Of a DNA stretch of 48,688 nt, positions 6,846-14,177 are shown piece after piece. The translations under genes and the position numbers were made by a program. Position 1 is the first letter of the stretch, and every line of letters begins with the position of its first letter. Source of the stretch: Bacillota bacterium (lineage in GTDB: Bacteria > Bacillota > Clostridia > Christensenellales > UMGS416); assembly GCA_023422005.1 (NCBI GenBank), contig JAEZSC010000054.1, positions 1 to 48,688 of the forward strand, in the 5' to 3' direction. The notes beneath the pieces were generated by a model that had not been told where the DNA came from, made no database searches, and worked only from the letters and a program-made list of their open reading frames with translations.

Positions 6846-8666
6846 TTACGTTTCATAATGGTCGGGCAGATCGTTCTCGAAGAGCACCACATCGCCGGGC
6901 CGGCCGATCCTGCCCAGCACCGCCGTGGCCTCGGCCAGGCGGCCCACCGTGTGGATGCTGCCCTCGGGGAATCCGGCTTCCAGCAGCCCGGCCTTCATGT
7001 CGGCACCATTGCGAGCCACGAGGATGGCCACATCCACCGCGCCGGCCATGGCCTGCCCAAAGGCGCAGTTCTCCCGGGCCTCGGCGTCGCCCAGCTCCAC
7101 GAGGCCCGGCGTCACGATGACCTTGCGGCCGGGGAAGGACTTGAGCACCGCCAGCGCAGCGCGGGCGCCGGCCGGGTTGCTGTTGAAGGCGTCGTCTATG
7201 ACGGTGATGCCGTTGGTCGTGGGCACCAGCTGCAAGCGGTGCTCCACCGGCTGCACCCGGGCGATACCCGCGGCGATCTGCTCCATGGTCAGGCCCAGCG
7301 CCCGGGCCACCGATGCGCAGCCCAGTATGTTCTGCACGTTGTGCTCTCCCAGCAGCTTGGTCGTGCATTGCACTTCTTCCCCACCGGGGCCAACCAGCAG
7401 GAAGGTGCTGCCCTGGGGACCGTGGGCAGTGTCCCGCGCCGTCATATACAGCGGCTCTCCCCGCTGCTGCACGCCGAACAGGGCCTTGGGTTTGGCGGTC
7501 TGTTTATAAAGGCCGAAGCAGATGTCGTTGTCGCCGGGCAGGAAAGCCATGCCGTCGGCGGGCAGCGCCTCCACGAGCTCATATTTGGTCTTGGCCACGG
7601 TCTCGATGTTAAACATCGTCTCCAGATGCTGGGGGCCTATGGAGGTGATCAGGCCATATTTGGGCCGCACGAGCTCGCACATCTCGGCGATGTCGCCGCG
7701 GTGGCGGGCGCCCATCTCGCCGATGAACACCTCATAAGACTCGTCCAGGCTTTCACGGACGAACCTTGTGACGCCCATGGGTGTATTGTAGCTGGCCGGC
7801 GTGGCCAGCGTCTTGTATTTCTCGGACAGAATCGTGGCAAGGATCATCTTGGCGCTGGTCTTGCCATAGCTGCCGGTGATGCCGATCTTGATGAGACCGG
7901 TGAAGCCGGCCAGCTTGTCCCGCGCCTCGTTGAAGTACCGGCGCTGGATGGCGCGTTCCACCGGCTGCGCCAGCAGCGAGGCCAGCGCCAGCAGTTGGGG
8001 CAGCAGCGCCACGGCCAGCGCCATCACGACGGCCAGCCACAGGCCGACGATCAGCACAAACCCCGCTCCCCGACCCTGGGCGAACCCCATCCAGAGAACC
8101 GCATACCAATGCATGCCCGTTATCAGGCCACCATCGCCCATGGCCAGCGCGGCCAGCGCCTGGGCAAAGATCAAAACCAAGAGGCCAATCACGGCCAACA
8201 GCATCAACACCAGCGCCAGCGCGCCCATCAGGCGCTTGACCCGGGCAGTAACAGCCAGCGGCTTTTTCGAGGGTTCCTTCTTCCAGCGTTTCCAGCAGCG
8301 GCGCATGCCGTCGGCCCATAGTATGGCAAAACCAAATACGAGCACATCCAGCACCTGAGCTTCCAGCGGCTTGTCATTGCGCAACCAAAAAACGATCTGC
8401 TGACCAGCCGCACCCAACAAGGGTAAAAACAAGATCATTTGTTGCCGCAGACCATACCGCCAATCCAGCCACAGCCGCTGCCGATGACCCGGATCTTCCT
8501 TGAGCCGCATCAAAAGCTGCGGTCGCTTGTAAGACTCCAGCTGAAAAATGTGGATGAGCCTTTGGGCAGGCCAAAGCAGCGCCAACAGCGACGCCAGATA
8601 GGTGAGCCAAACCAGCGGCACGATGATTTTGCCGGCAAACCCGTTGAGTGCCAGGATGGCCGTCAT
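6846..8666 (-). CDS. murF: MurF-type UDP-MurNAc-tripeptide:D-Ala-D-Ala ligase with N-terminal membrane domain
   Basis: A protein of 606 aa from the ATG at 8664-8666, which overlaps the stop of the hydrolase gene (ATGA). Residues 1 to about 245 hold several hydrophobic segments, a membrane domain absent from standard MurF. The Mur ligase part follows, with the P-loop GITGSYGKTSAK, then GEMGARHRGDIAEM, HLETMFNIETVAKTKYEL and the C-terminal VIDDAFNSNPAGARAAL and PGLVELG. These are hallmarks of MurF: GKT/S nucleotide site, carbamylated-Lys region and D-Ala-D-Ala domain. The enzyme adds D-Ala-D-Ala to the stem peptide. A membrane-fused MurF occurs in some Firmicutes and may help place precursor synthesis at the membrane. 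Confidence 0.9.
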   Translation of the reverse strand: MTAILALNGFAGKIIVPLVWLTYLASLLALLWPAQRLIHIFQLESYKRPQLLMRLKEDPGHRQRLWLDWRYGLRQQMILFLPLLGAAGQQIVFWLRNDKPLEAQVLDVLVFGFAILWADGMRRCWKRWKKEPSKKPLAVTARVKRLMGALALVLMLLAVIGLLVLIFAQALAALAMGDGGLITGMHWYAVLWMGFAQGRGAGFVLIVGLWLAVVMALAVALLPQLLALASLLAQPVERAIQRRYFNEARDKLAGFTGLIKIGITGSYGKTSAKMILATILSEKYKTLATPASYNTPMGVTRFVRESLDESYEVFIGEMGARHRGDIAEMCELVRPKYGLITSIGPQHLETMFNIETVAKTKYELVEALPADGMAFLPGDNDICFGLYKQTAKPKALFGVQQRGEPLYMTARDTAHGPQGSTFLLVGPGGEEVQCTTKLLGEHNVQNILGCASVARALGLTMEQIAAGIARVQPVEHRLQLVPTTNGITVIDDAFNSNPAGARAALAVLKSFPGRKVIVTPGLVELGDAEARENCAFGQAMAGAVDVAILVARNGADMKAGLLEAGFPEGSIHTVGRLAEATAVLGRIGRPGDVVLFENDLPDHYET

Positions 8667-9442
8667 GGCTTCCCTCCCAAAAAGGTTCTCACGATCTTCA
8701 CAAACCGCGCTGTCTGCTCCAGATAGGCGAAGTGGCCGCAGCCCTCGAACACGACTAACCCCGCGTCGGGGATCTCCTTTGCCATGGCCTGCCCCATCCA
8801 CAGCGCCGAAGCGCCACTGTCATGCTCGCCCCAGATCAGCAGCGTGGACGCCTGTATTTTGGGCAGGCACCAGCGCAGGTCCTGGTTCACGACGCGCACG
8901 AAGGTCTTCTTCATCTCGTCGCTCAAGGCGCGGTAATCCTCGCTGCCGGCGCTCTGGGCGCGCTTGTCCAGATCGATGCCTATGGCTTTGCACAGCCGGT
9001 TGAGCGCCGGGCGGCGGCGAATGGCCTTGCCCAGCTTATAGACCCACACGCGTATATAGTAACCAAGGCTGCGCTTGGGCTTCAAGCCCGCGCCGCCGGT
9101 GATGACGACTTTGCCCACGAGCTCCGGGTGGGTGGCGCTCAGCAGCAGCGCCACGCGCCCTCCGAAGGAATGAGCGACGATGTCGGCTTTTTCGATGCCA
9201 GCGGCCTGCATGAAGGCCACGAGGTTGTCGGTGTATTCGCTGACCGACCACGGTGAGGGCGGCGCGTCGCTTTCGCCAAAGCCAGGGAAACCGATGCTGG
9301 TGCATGTCCGGATGTCCTGCAGGCCCAGGGCCACCGGGCCCATGGACGCAGCCTTGCCGCCCCAGCCGTGCAGCAACAGCGCCGGCGGCCCTTCCCCGGC
9401 GCGCTCATAGCTGATGTTCACGCCGTCTACGGCCAGCTTCAT
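8663..9442 (-). CDS. Alpha/beta-fold hydrolase
   Basis: A protein of 259 aa. It has the oxyanion stretch PPALLLHGWGG (about 19-29), a nucleophile elbow AHSFGG (Ser near residue 92), the acid region LLIWGEHDSGA and the catalytic His in EGCGHFAYLEQ near the C-terminus. This is a complete Ser-Asp-His set of the alpha/beta hydrolase superfamily. The substrate cannot be read from sequence. It overlaps murF by 4 bp, so the two are co-translated, which suggests but does not prove a cell-envelope link. Confidence 0.88.
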   Translation of the reverse strand: MKLAVDGVNISYERAGEGPPALLLHGWGGKAASMGPVALGLQDIRTCTSIGFPGFGESDAPPSPWSVSEYTDNLVAFMQAAGIEKADIVAHSFGGRVALLLSATHPELVGKVVITGGAGLKPKRSLGYYIRVWVYKLGKAIRRRPALNRLCKAIGIDLDKRAQSAGSEDYRALSDEMKKTFVRVVNQDLRWCLPKIQASTLLIWGEHDSGASALWMGQAMAKEIPDAGLVVFEGCGHFAYLEQTARFVKIVRTFLGGKP

Positions 9443-9536
9443 CGGTCTCCTCCGCCATGGAACATTCCCATATAGACTTCCATATTGGTACTATTTTACT
9501 CTGATTTCCCCGTAATTGGAATAAGCTTCGTGACTT

Positions 9537-10070
9537 TTATAGAGTTTTGCCCTTCAAAGGGAATCTTTGCACGATCTTGACCGGGTTGAACTTGACCAGT
9601 GCCAGCTCGGCAAAGGTGGCCCGGAAGGGTAAAAAGCTGCGCCGCACCGCCGCGAGGGCGGCACGCTCATCCTCGGGCAGCAGCTTGAAGGCCACCGTCA
9701 TGTGCGGTGTGAAGAGGCCGGGCAGGTACAAGGGATCGGCCAGGGCCTGCAAACCGCCCAGTTGGGTCGTGAGCGCGCGGTTCATGGCCAGCAAAGCGCC
9801 CTGGGGCTGCGGCGAAAGATAGATCACCGAATGGTCGAACTGCCCCACCTCGTTGAAATAAACCGACACCGGGGCTTGCCCGGCAGCAAAGCGCTCCGCA
9901 GCCTGCGACAGCGTGCCGTCCTGTGTGCTCAGTACGCTCAGGCTCAGGTGGGGTTGGTTGTCGCCCTCGAACAACCCCGAGGGAAAGCCGGCGTCGCGCA
10001 CGGCCCGCCACACGGCCTCGGCCCGGCGGCGAGCGTCATCGTCGGGCAGCAGGATCATTGCCCAGCCCAT
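9537..10070 (-). CDS. 2H phosphoesterase / 2'-5' RNA ligase family protein
   Basis: A protein of 177 aa from the ATG at 10068-10070, which overlaps the stop of the upstream small gene (TGATG). The two catalytic His motifs of the 2H family are visible: HLSLS (about residue 41) and HMTVA (about residue 123). The start MGWAMILLPDDDARRRAEAVWR fits the family fold. 2H proteins act on RNA or cyclic nucleotide phosphodiesters; the substrate here is unknown. Longer frames upstream overlap the membrane protein gene and were set aside. Confidence 0.82.
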   Translation of the reverse strand: MGWAMILLPDDDARRRAEAVWRAVRDAGFPSGLFEGDNQPHLSLSVLSTQDGTLSQAAERFAAGQAPVSVYFNEVGQFDHSVIYLSPQPQGALLAMNRALTTQLGGLQALADPLYLPGLFTPHMTVAFKLLPEDERAALAAVRRSFLPFRATFAELALVKFNPVKIVQRFPLKGKTL

Positions 10071-10300
10071 CAGCGCCGGGGGCGCCGTTCCACCGCCACA
10101 TAGAGCATCCGCCACAGCGCCAGCGCCAGCAACGCCGTCACGAAGACATACAGAGCCCAGGCCGCAGAGATCGCACCGTCGCCGACGGTCACCAGGAACG
10201 CCTGTATGATGTAGCCATAGGGCAAAGCCCCCGCAGCGGCCAGCAGCATGGCCACCAGCAGCGCCACCGCGAACACGATCCATTTCGCCTTGGTACTCAT
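10070..10300 (-). CDS. Small two-segment membrane protein, unknown function
   Basis: A protein of 76 aa, MSTKAKWIVFAVALLVAML at the start, with two hydrophobic stretches (about 6-33 and 43-65) and a basic tail ERRPRR. I chose the ATG at 10298-10300, preceded by a GAGG about 10 nt upstream; an ATG at 10330 is also in frame but lies in the repeat array. It overlaps the 2H phosphoesterase gene (TGATG), so the two probably form a unit. I do not recognise a family. Confidence 0.65.
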   Translation of the reverse strand: MSTKAKWIVFAVALLVAMLLAAAGALPYGYIIQAFLVTVGDGAISAAWALYVFVTALLALALWRMLYVAVERRPRR

Positions 10301-10326
10301 AACGCAGGAACCTCGCTTTTTACGGA

Positions 10327-10815
10327 ACATCCTATCCCCCCGCTGACGCGGGTGATGCTCATCGCCCCAGGCGATGACCGGCAACGCTCTTATGGCGGCG
10401 GAGCCGCCATCCCGCGTTGCCTGCCATGACATCCGATCCCCCGCTAACGCGGGGGATGCTCATCGCCCCAGGCGATGACCGGCAACGCTCTTATGGCGGC
10501 GGAGCCGCCATCCCGCGTTGCCTGCCGCAACATCTTATCGCCGCCAAATGGCGGCGATGCTCGCCCCTACGGGGCGACCGGCATTGCTCTTATGGCTGCA
10601 AAGCAGCCATCCCGCAATGCCTGCGGCGCCATCCCGCAATGCCTGGCATAGGCTTTTCACAACATTCTATCGCCGCCAAATGGCGGCGATGCTCGCCCCT
10701 ACGGGGCGACCGGCATTGGGTCGCGAGCTCTTGCGGGACATCTTATCGCCGCCATCTGGCGGCGATGCTCACCGCTGATGCGGCGACCGGCATTGCGCAA
10801 GCGCAATGCCTGCGG
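10327..10815. repeat. Tandem array of covarying nested-hairpin units (about 100 bp each)
   Basis: Units lie at about 10327-10424, 10425-10526, 10527-10625, 10655-10736 and 10737-10815, with a short partial copy at 10626-10646. Each full unit holds stem A (ATC..GAT outer pairs), stem B, and stem C around an inner stem D. Units 1-2 use CCCCGC/GCGGGG, CATCGCC/GGCGATG, GGCAACGC/GCGTTGCC and GGCGGC/GCCGCC. Unit 3 uses GCCGCC/GGCGGC, TCGCCCC/GGGGCGA, GGCATTGC/GCAATGCC and GGCTGC/GCAGCC. Pairing is kept in every case although the bases change on both sides. Unit 4 has lost stem C/D pairing, and unit 5 has a fused stem C without D. It fills most of the gap between the symporter gene and the small membrane protein. 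Confidence 0.88.
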
Positions 10816-12067
10816 ATACTATTATACCAAATACCGCTCCCGGTATGTCCAGCGGATTGCCGCAAAGCTCCCAGGCAACCATGGCCGCCACACCCGTACC
10901 CCCGCACACCGGGAACAGCGCCGCCGGCGGCCGCGGAACAAAGGCTGCCACCCACAGCGGCACCGTGATGGCCGGCGCCCACAGGCTGTAGGCCAGCGCC
11001 AGCGCGCCAAGCACATCCCGCGACCACAGCGCCACCGCCGATGCCACTGCCACAAAGGCCGCGCCCAGCACGGCGGGAGAACTCCACCAACTGCCTTGGG
11101 CGTGCTGCAGCACGTCGCCCCGAAGGTTGTCCACCGCGGCGCACAGATAGGCTGAGCCGCAGGCCATGAGCCCCGAGAGCACGCCCGCCGCCGCCACGCC
11201 GCGCAAACCTGCGGGCAGCACCGCGCCCAGCAGCGCCGGCAACGCGCCCTCCGGCGCTATGCCCGGCAGCACCACCCTGGCTGTAAGCCCCGCCAACCCG
11301 GACACCACAAACAGCGCCGCCGACACCGCTCCGGCCGCCACCACGCCCCGGCGGCTGGCAGCCCCGTCCCGCCCCAGCAGCAGGCTGCGCACATAGGGCG
11401 GCGCCAGCGTTTCACCGCTGGCATACAGCAGAAACGCCCCCAACAGTGCCGCCGGCTGCCCATCCGCCGCCGGCGCCGCGGCCAGCACCGCGGAAAGGCC
11501 TCCCCCACGGGCCAGGCCCAGCGCCAGCATCAGGGCATAGCCCGCCACCAGCAGCGCGCACTGCAGCGGGGCTACAGCCAACAGGCCGCGGATGCCGCCA
11601 CTAACTGTGAGCGCCCACAAGAGCGTCGCGCTCACACCCACGGCCAGCACGCCCGGCAGGCCCATCCACGCGCTCAGCGCCACCGACAACGAACGCAGCT
11701 GCGCCCCCAGCACCGCACTGCAAAACAGCGCCGCCAGCAGCCCGGCCGCGCCGCGCGCCACCGGGCCATAAGCACGGCCCAGCACCTCGCCCACCGATGT
11801 GCAGCCCTGGAACCTGGACAGCCGCGGCGCCAAAAACCAGCCCACCAGCACCGTACCCAAGCTGAACCCCCACAGCGCCAGCACCGGCTGCCAGCCCTGG
11901 GCAAAGGCCCTGCCCGCCAGGCCGAAGGAGAAACCCCCGCCTAAAAAAGATGCAACCAGAGACAGAAACACCAGCGCTGCGGGCACGCCGCCGCTGCGCC
12001 GCTGCGCCTTCAGGCCATAAGCCACGCTGGCCAGCAGCAGCACCGCAAGAATCAGCCCATCCGTCAT
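10769..12067 (-). CDS. Sodium:solute symporter (SSS) family-like transporter
   Basis: A protein of 432 aa, almost wholly hydrophobic, with about 12 predicted membrane segments. I chose the ATG at 12065-12067, which has GGAGG six nucleotides before it, over the ATG at 12088. Features in line with SSS transporters include an early Gly-rich stretch SFLGGGFSFGLAG, VGWFLAPRLSRF and SVGEVLGRAYGP (resembling the TxxExxxxRYG-type region of the family). The substrate is unknown. The final about 12 codons (ALAQCRSPHQR and stop) lie inside the last unit of the hairpin array, so the repeat supplies this C-terminus. It is transcribed toward the array. Confidence 0.72.
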   Translation of the reverse strand: MTDGLILAVLLLASVAYGLKAQRRSGGVPAALVFLSLVASFLGGGFSFGLAGRAFAQGWQPVLALWGFSLGTVLVGWFLAPRLSRFQGCTSVGEVLGRAYGPVARGAAGLLAALFCSAVLGAQLRSLSVALSAWMGLPGVLAVGVSATLLWALTVSGGIRGLLAVAPLQCALLVAGYALMLALGLARGGGLSAVLAAAPAADGQPAALLGAFLLYASGETLAPPYVRSLLLGRDGAASRRGVVAAGAVSAALFVVSGLAGLTARVVLPGIAPEGALPALLGAVLPAGLRGVAAAGVLSGLMACGSAYLCAAVDNLRGDVLQHAQGSWWSSPAVLGAAFVAVASAVALWSRDVLGALALAYSLWAPAITVPLWVAAFVPRPPAALFPVCGGTGVAAMVAWELCGNPLDIPGAVFGIIVSAGIALAQCRSPHQR

Positions 12068-12142
12068 TCTCCGCCTCCACAAACCCATTCTTTGATGTAT
12101 ACGAGAGCGGTTGTTTTTTTTTGCAAAAACTCAAAAACCCCC

Positions 12143-12195
12143 TTTACAAACGAACGGTTGTTAGTTATACTTCAAACTAACAAGTGATCGTTCGT
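12143..12195 (+). promoter_or_regulatory. Promoter and TetR-type operator of the reductase-TetR-methyltransferase operon
   Basis: Promoter: TTTACA (12143-12148), 17-nt spacer, TATACT (12166-12171). Two nested inverted repeats overlap it: ACGAACG (12150-12156) with CGTTCGT (12189-12195), and TTGTTAG (12158-12164) with CTAACAA (12177-12183). The dyad covers the spacer, the -10 box and the start site, ideal for repression by the TetR protein encoded 800 bp downstream. A strong AAGGAGG site follows at 12196-12202. Confidence 0.78.
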
Positions 12196-12210
12196 AAGGA
12201 GGTTTTTTCT

Positions 12211-12987
12211 ATGAAGATATTGGCCGTCATCGGCAGCCCTCGAAAAGGTGACACCTATGCCGCCGTGCAGCGCTTTGAGCGGCAGCTGCGCGAGCACACC
12301 GATGTGGAAATGGAATATCTGATGCTGTCCCAGGTAAAGCTGCCCGACTGCTTGGGCTGCCACAACTGCATCATGAAGGGGCGCGAGACGTGTTGGCAGG
12401 CACAGGCGGTTCGAGCTCTGCAAGACAGAATGACCCAGGCCGACGCCGTGATTCTGGCCAGTCCCGTGTATAACCAGGCGCCCACTGCGATCATGAAGCG
12501 CTTTTTGGATTATTTCACGTTCCTGTGGCACCGGCCAGAGCTGTTTGGCGTCAAGTTCTTCGGTATTTCCTCCGGTGGCGGCATGTTCGGCGGCGTGTTC
12601 AAAGCCATGAAGGACAATGTGCTTAGTTGGGGCGGCACATGGCTGGGCAGTCTGGGGGTTCCCCACTATGAAGCGCTCACGCCCAAATACCGCCAAAAGG
12701 CCGACGCGGATCTGGCCCGCGCCGCGCGGCAATTCCTGACCGCCGTGGCGAAGAAGGAGCTGCCCCGGCCGGATTTCGGCGCGCTGATGCGCTTTCGCGT
12801 GTGGCGCATGAACGCCCGCGCGTGCAGGGAAGGCGTTCCGGCGGACTTTGAACACTGGACACGGGCCGGGTGGTTTGAGCGCCCATATTATTACGCCACA
12901 GCCATCAACCCGGTGCTGCTCCTGTGCGCCGACGCCGCGGCGGCTCTGGCCCAGCGCTTCATGCGCAGAATCTACATCGGGTATTAA
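12211..12987 (+). CDS. Flavodoxin-like NAD(P)H-dependent FMN reductase/oxidoreductase
   Basis: A protein of 258 aa. The ATG at 12211 has AAGGAGG eight nucleotides upstream; an in-frame GTG at 12184 lies inside the operator and is not used. The N-terminus MKILAVIGSPRKGDTY is the FMN-phosphate-binding loop of the flavodoxin-like fold. CLGCHNCIMKGRETC is the Cys-rich stretch common in NADPH-dependent FMN reductase and iron-sulfur flavoprotein relatives, and ASPVYNQAPTAIMKRFLD is the second flavin-binding loop. A C-terminal about 80-aa part ends in a hydrophobic helix. First gene of a TetR-controlled operon; probably redox detoxification, substrate unknown. Confidence 0.85.
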   Translation: MKILAVIGSPRKGDTYAAVQRFERQLREHTDVEMEYLMLSQVKLPDCLGCHNCIMKGRETCWQAQAVRALQDRMTQADAVILASPVYNQAPTAIMKRFLDYFTFLWHRPELFGVKFFGISSGGGMFGGVFKAMKDNVLSWGGTWLGSLGVPHYEALTPKYRQKADADLARAARQFLTAVAKKELPRPDFGALMRFRVWRMNARACREGVPADFEHWTRAGWFERPYYYATAINPVLLLCADAAAALAQRFMRRIYIGY

Positions 12988-12996
12988 GGAGGCGTA

Positions 12997-13647
12997 ATGG
13001 GCACCAAGGAACGCATATTGGAGGCCGCCATCGATCTGTTCTCCGAGCGGGGGTACGGAGATGTGGGCATCCGCGACATCGCCAGAGCCGTGGGCATCAA
13101 GGAGAGCTCGCTCTACAACCACTTCGCCGGCAAGCAGCAGCTGTTCGAAGCCATACTGGAGGAACTGCAGCGCCATCTGGGCGCCGTTACACCCAGCGAG
13201 GAACAGGCTGCCGTCGCCATGGCCCACATCAGTCTGGAACAGCTGCAAGAGATCAGCTCTCTGAATGCGCGGATGTATTTTGGGGACGAGCGGCTGCTGA
13301 AGATGTGGCGCATCCTGTCGCTGGAGCGGCTTAAGAACCCCGCGGTTCAGGAGTTGTATCAGAAGCTTCTGATCGACGACCCTCTGCACTACCACACGGC
13401 GCTGTTCACCATGCTGATGGAGGCGGGTTCGATGCCCAGGATGGACCCGGCGGCGCTGGCCACGGCGTTCTATGGGCCGGTTTATCTGACCTATGTGCGC
13501 CACATCGAGAACAACCGCAGCCCCCGGCCGCTGGACGACGGCGTTGTGCTGGGCAAAATAGCTTCGCACATGGCGATGATGGACATTCTGCTGGGATCCC
13601 ATCAACGAATAACGGAAAGGGAGAAAGAGCATGAAAGGCAAGAATAA
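12997..13647 (+). CDS. TetR/AcrR-family transcriptional repressor
   Basis: A protein of 216 aa. The N-terminal DNA-binding domain is clear: KERILEAAIDLFSERGYGDVG then IRDIARAVGIKESSLYNHFAGK, the TetR helix-turn-helix (about residues 24-45). The rest is a helical ligand-binding and dimer domain with no recognised effector signature. It is 9 bp after the reductase gene, and its end overlaps the next gene by 17 bp. It most likely represses its own operon through the dyad at 12150-12195. Confidence 0.93.
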   Translation: MGTKERILEAAIDLFSERGYGDVGIRDIARAVGIKESSLYNHFAGKQQLFEAILEELQRHLGAVTPSEEQAAVAMAHISLEQLQEISSLNARMYFGDERLLKMWRILSLERLKNPAVQELYQKLLIDDPLHYHTALFTMLMEAGSMPRMDPAALATAFYGPVYLTYVRHIENNRSPRPLDDGVVLGKIASHMAMMDILLGSHQRITEREKEHERQE

Positions 13648-14092
13648 GATGGGCGTTATGGGCGTGGGCGGCAAGATCGCCGCGGTGCTGGTGGCCGTGC
13701 TGCTGCCGTCGCTGCTGCTGTCGGCCTATGTGCCGGCGCTGCGTATCCCCTCCACCGGCTATCCCACGCTGTACGCCGTGGGCGGCGTGCTGGCCGCCGC
13801 GGGCTTCTCGCTGAACCTGCTGGCCGCCACGCATATGATGCGCGCCCACAAGGAGGACCGGCTGGCCACCGGCGGGTTGTACCGGGTGTTCCGCGACCCA
13901 ATGTACGTGCTGCAGCTGTTCGTGACGCTGCCCGGCCTGCTGCTGATGACCCATTCGTGGACGGCGCTGCTGGCCATTCCCGCGGCCTACATCGCCTATC
14001 GTCACTTCGTGCGCGAGGAGCACAGCTGGCTGCAGCAGCGCTACGGCGAAGCGTACACGGCCTATGTAAAGAGCGTGGCGATCAAGCTGTAG
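13631..14092 (+). CDS. Isoprenylcysteine carboxyl methyltransferase (ICMT)-like membrane protein
   Basis: A protein of 153 aa with membrane segments at about 12-36, 43-68 and 95-118. The C-terminal signature LATGGLYRVFRDPMYVLQL and REEHSWLQQRYGEAYTAY matches the ICMT/PEMT family (GxYRxxRHPxY, then EExxLxxxxGxxYxxY). The usual His of RHPMY is Asp here (RDP). These enzymes use S-adenosylmethionine on membrane lipids or related small molecules; in bacteria the substrate is usually unknown. It overlaps the TetR gene by 17 bp and is the last gene of the operon. Confidence 0.8.
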   Translation: MKGKNKMGVMGVGGKIAAVLVAVLLPSLLLSAYVPALRIPSTGYPTLYAVGGVLAAAGFSLNLLAATHMMRAHKEDRLATGGLYRVFRDPMYVLQLFVTLPGLLLMTHSWTALLAIPAAYIAYRHFVREEHSWLQQRYGEAYTAYVKSVAIKL

Positions 14093-14106
14093 TGCAGGAG
14101 TTCGCA

Positions 14107-14148
14107 CATAAAGCGAGCGCCCCGGAAACCCGGGGCGCTCGCTTTATG
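14107..14148. terminator. Strong bidirectional terminator between convergent genes
   Basis: A perfect 19-bp stem (14107-14125 with 14130-14148) closed by the loop AAAC. It stands between the plus-strand methyltransferase gene, ending 14092, and the minus-strand solute-binding protein gene, ending 14178. It can serve both directions. Confidence 0.9.
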
Positions 14149-14177
14149 TTTGTGTTTGTTTGGGGCTTTCTTTGAGA

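Noticed and set aside
6630..8321. Long plus-strand open frame opposite ddl and murF
   Set aside because: Shadow frame; both minus-strand genes are well-supported enzymes.
9443..9536. Possible SigB-type -10 (GGGAAA) before the hydrolase gene
   Set aside because: No GTTTAA-like -35 at 12-15 nt, so the match is not convincing.
10327..10815. Array considered as CRISPR
   Set aside because: Units are adjacent hairpins without unique spacers of constant length, and no cas gene is nearby.
10417..10968. Plus-strand open frame with repeating peptide through the hairpin array
   Set aside because: The frame is open only because the palindromic units lack stops; no ribosome site or conserved domain, and it is antisense to the symporter gene.
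12172..13674. Long minus-strand open frame opposite the reductase and TetR genes
   Set aside because: Shadow of the plus-strand operon, which has clear ribosome sites and domains.
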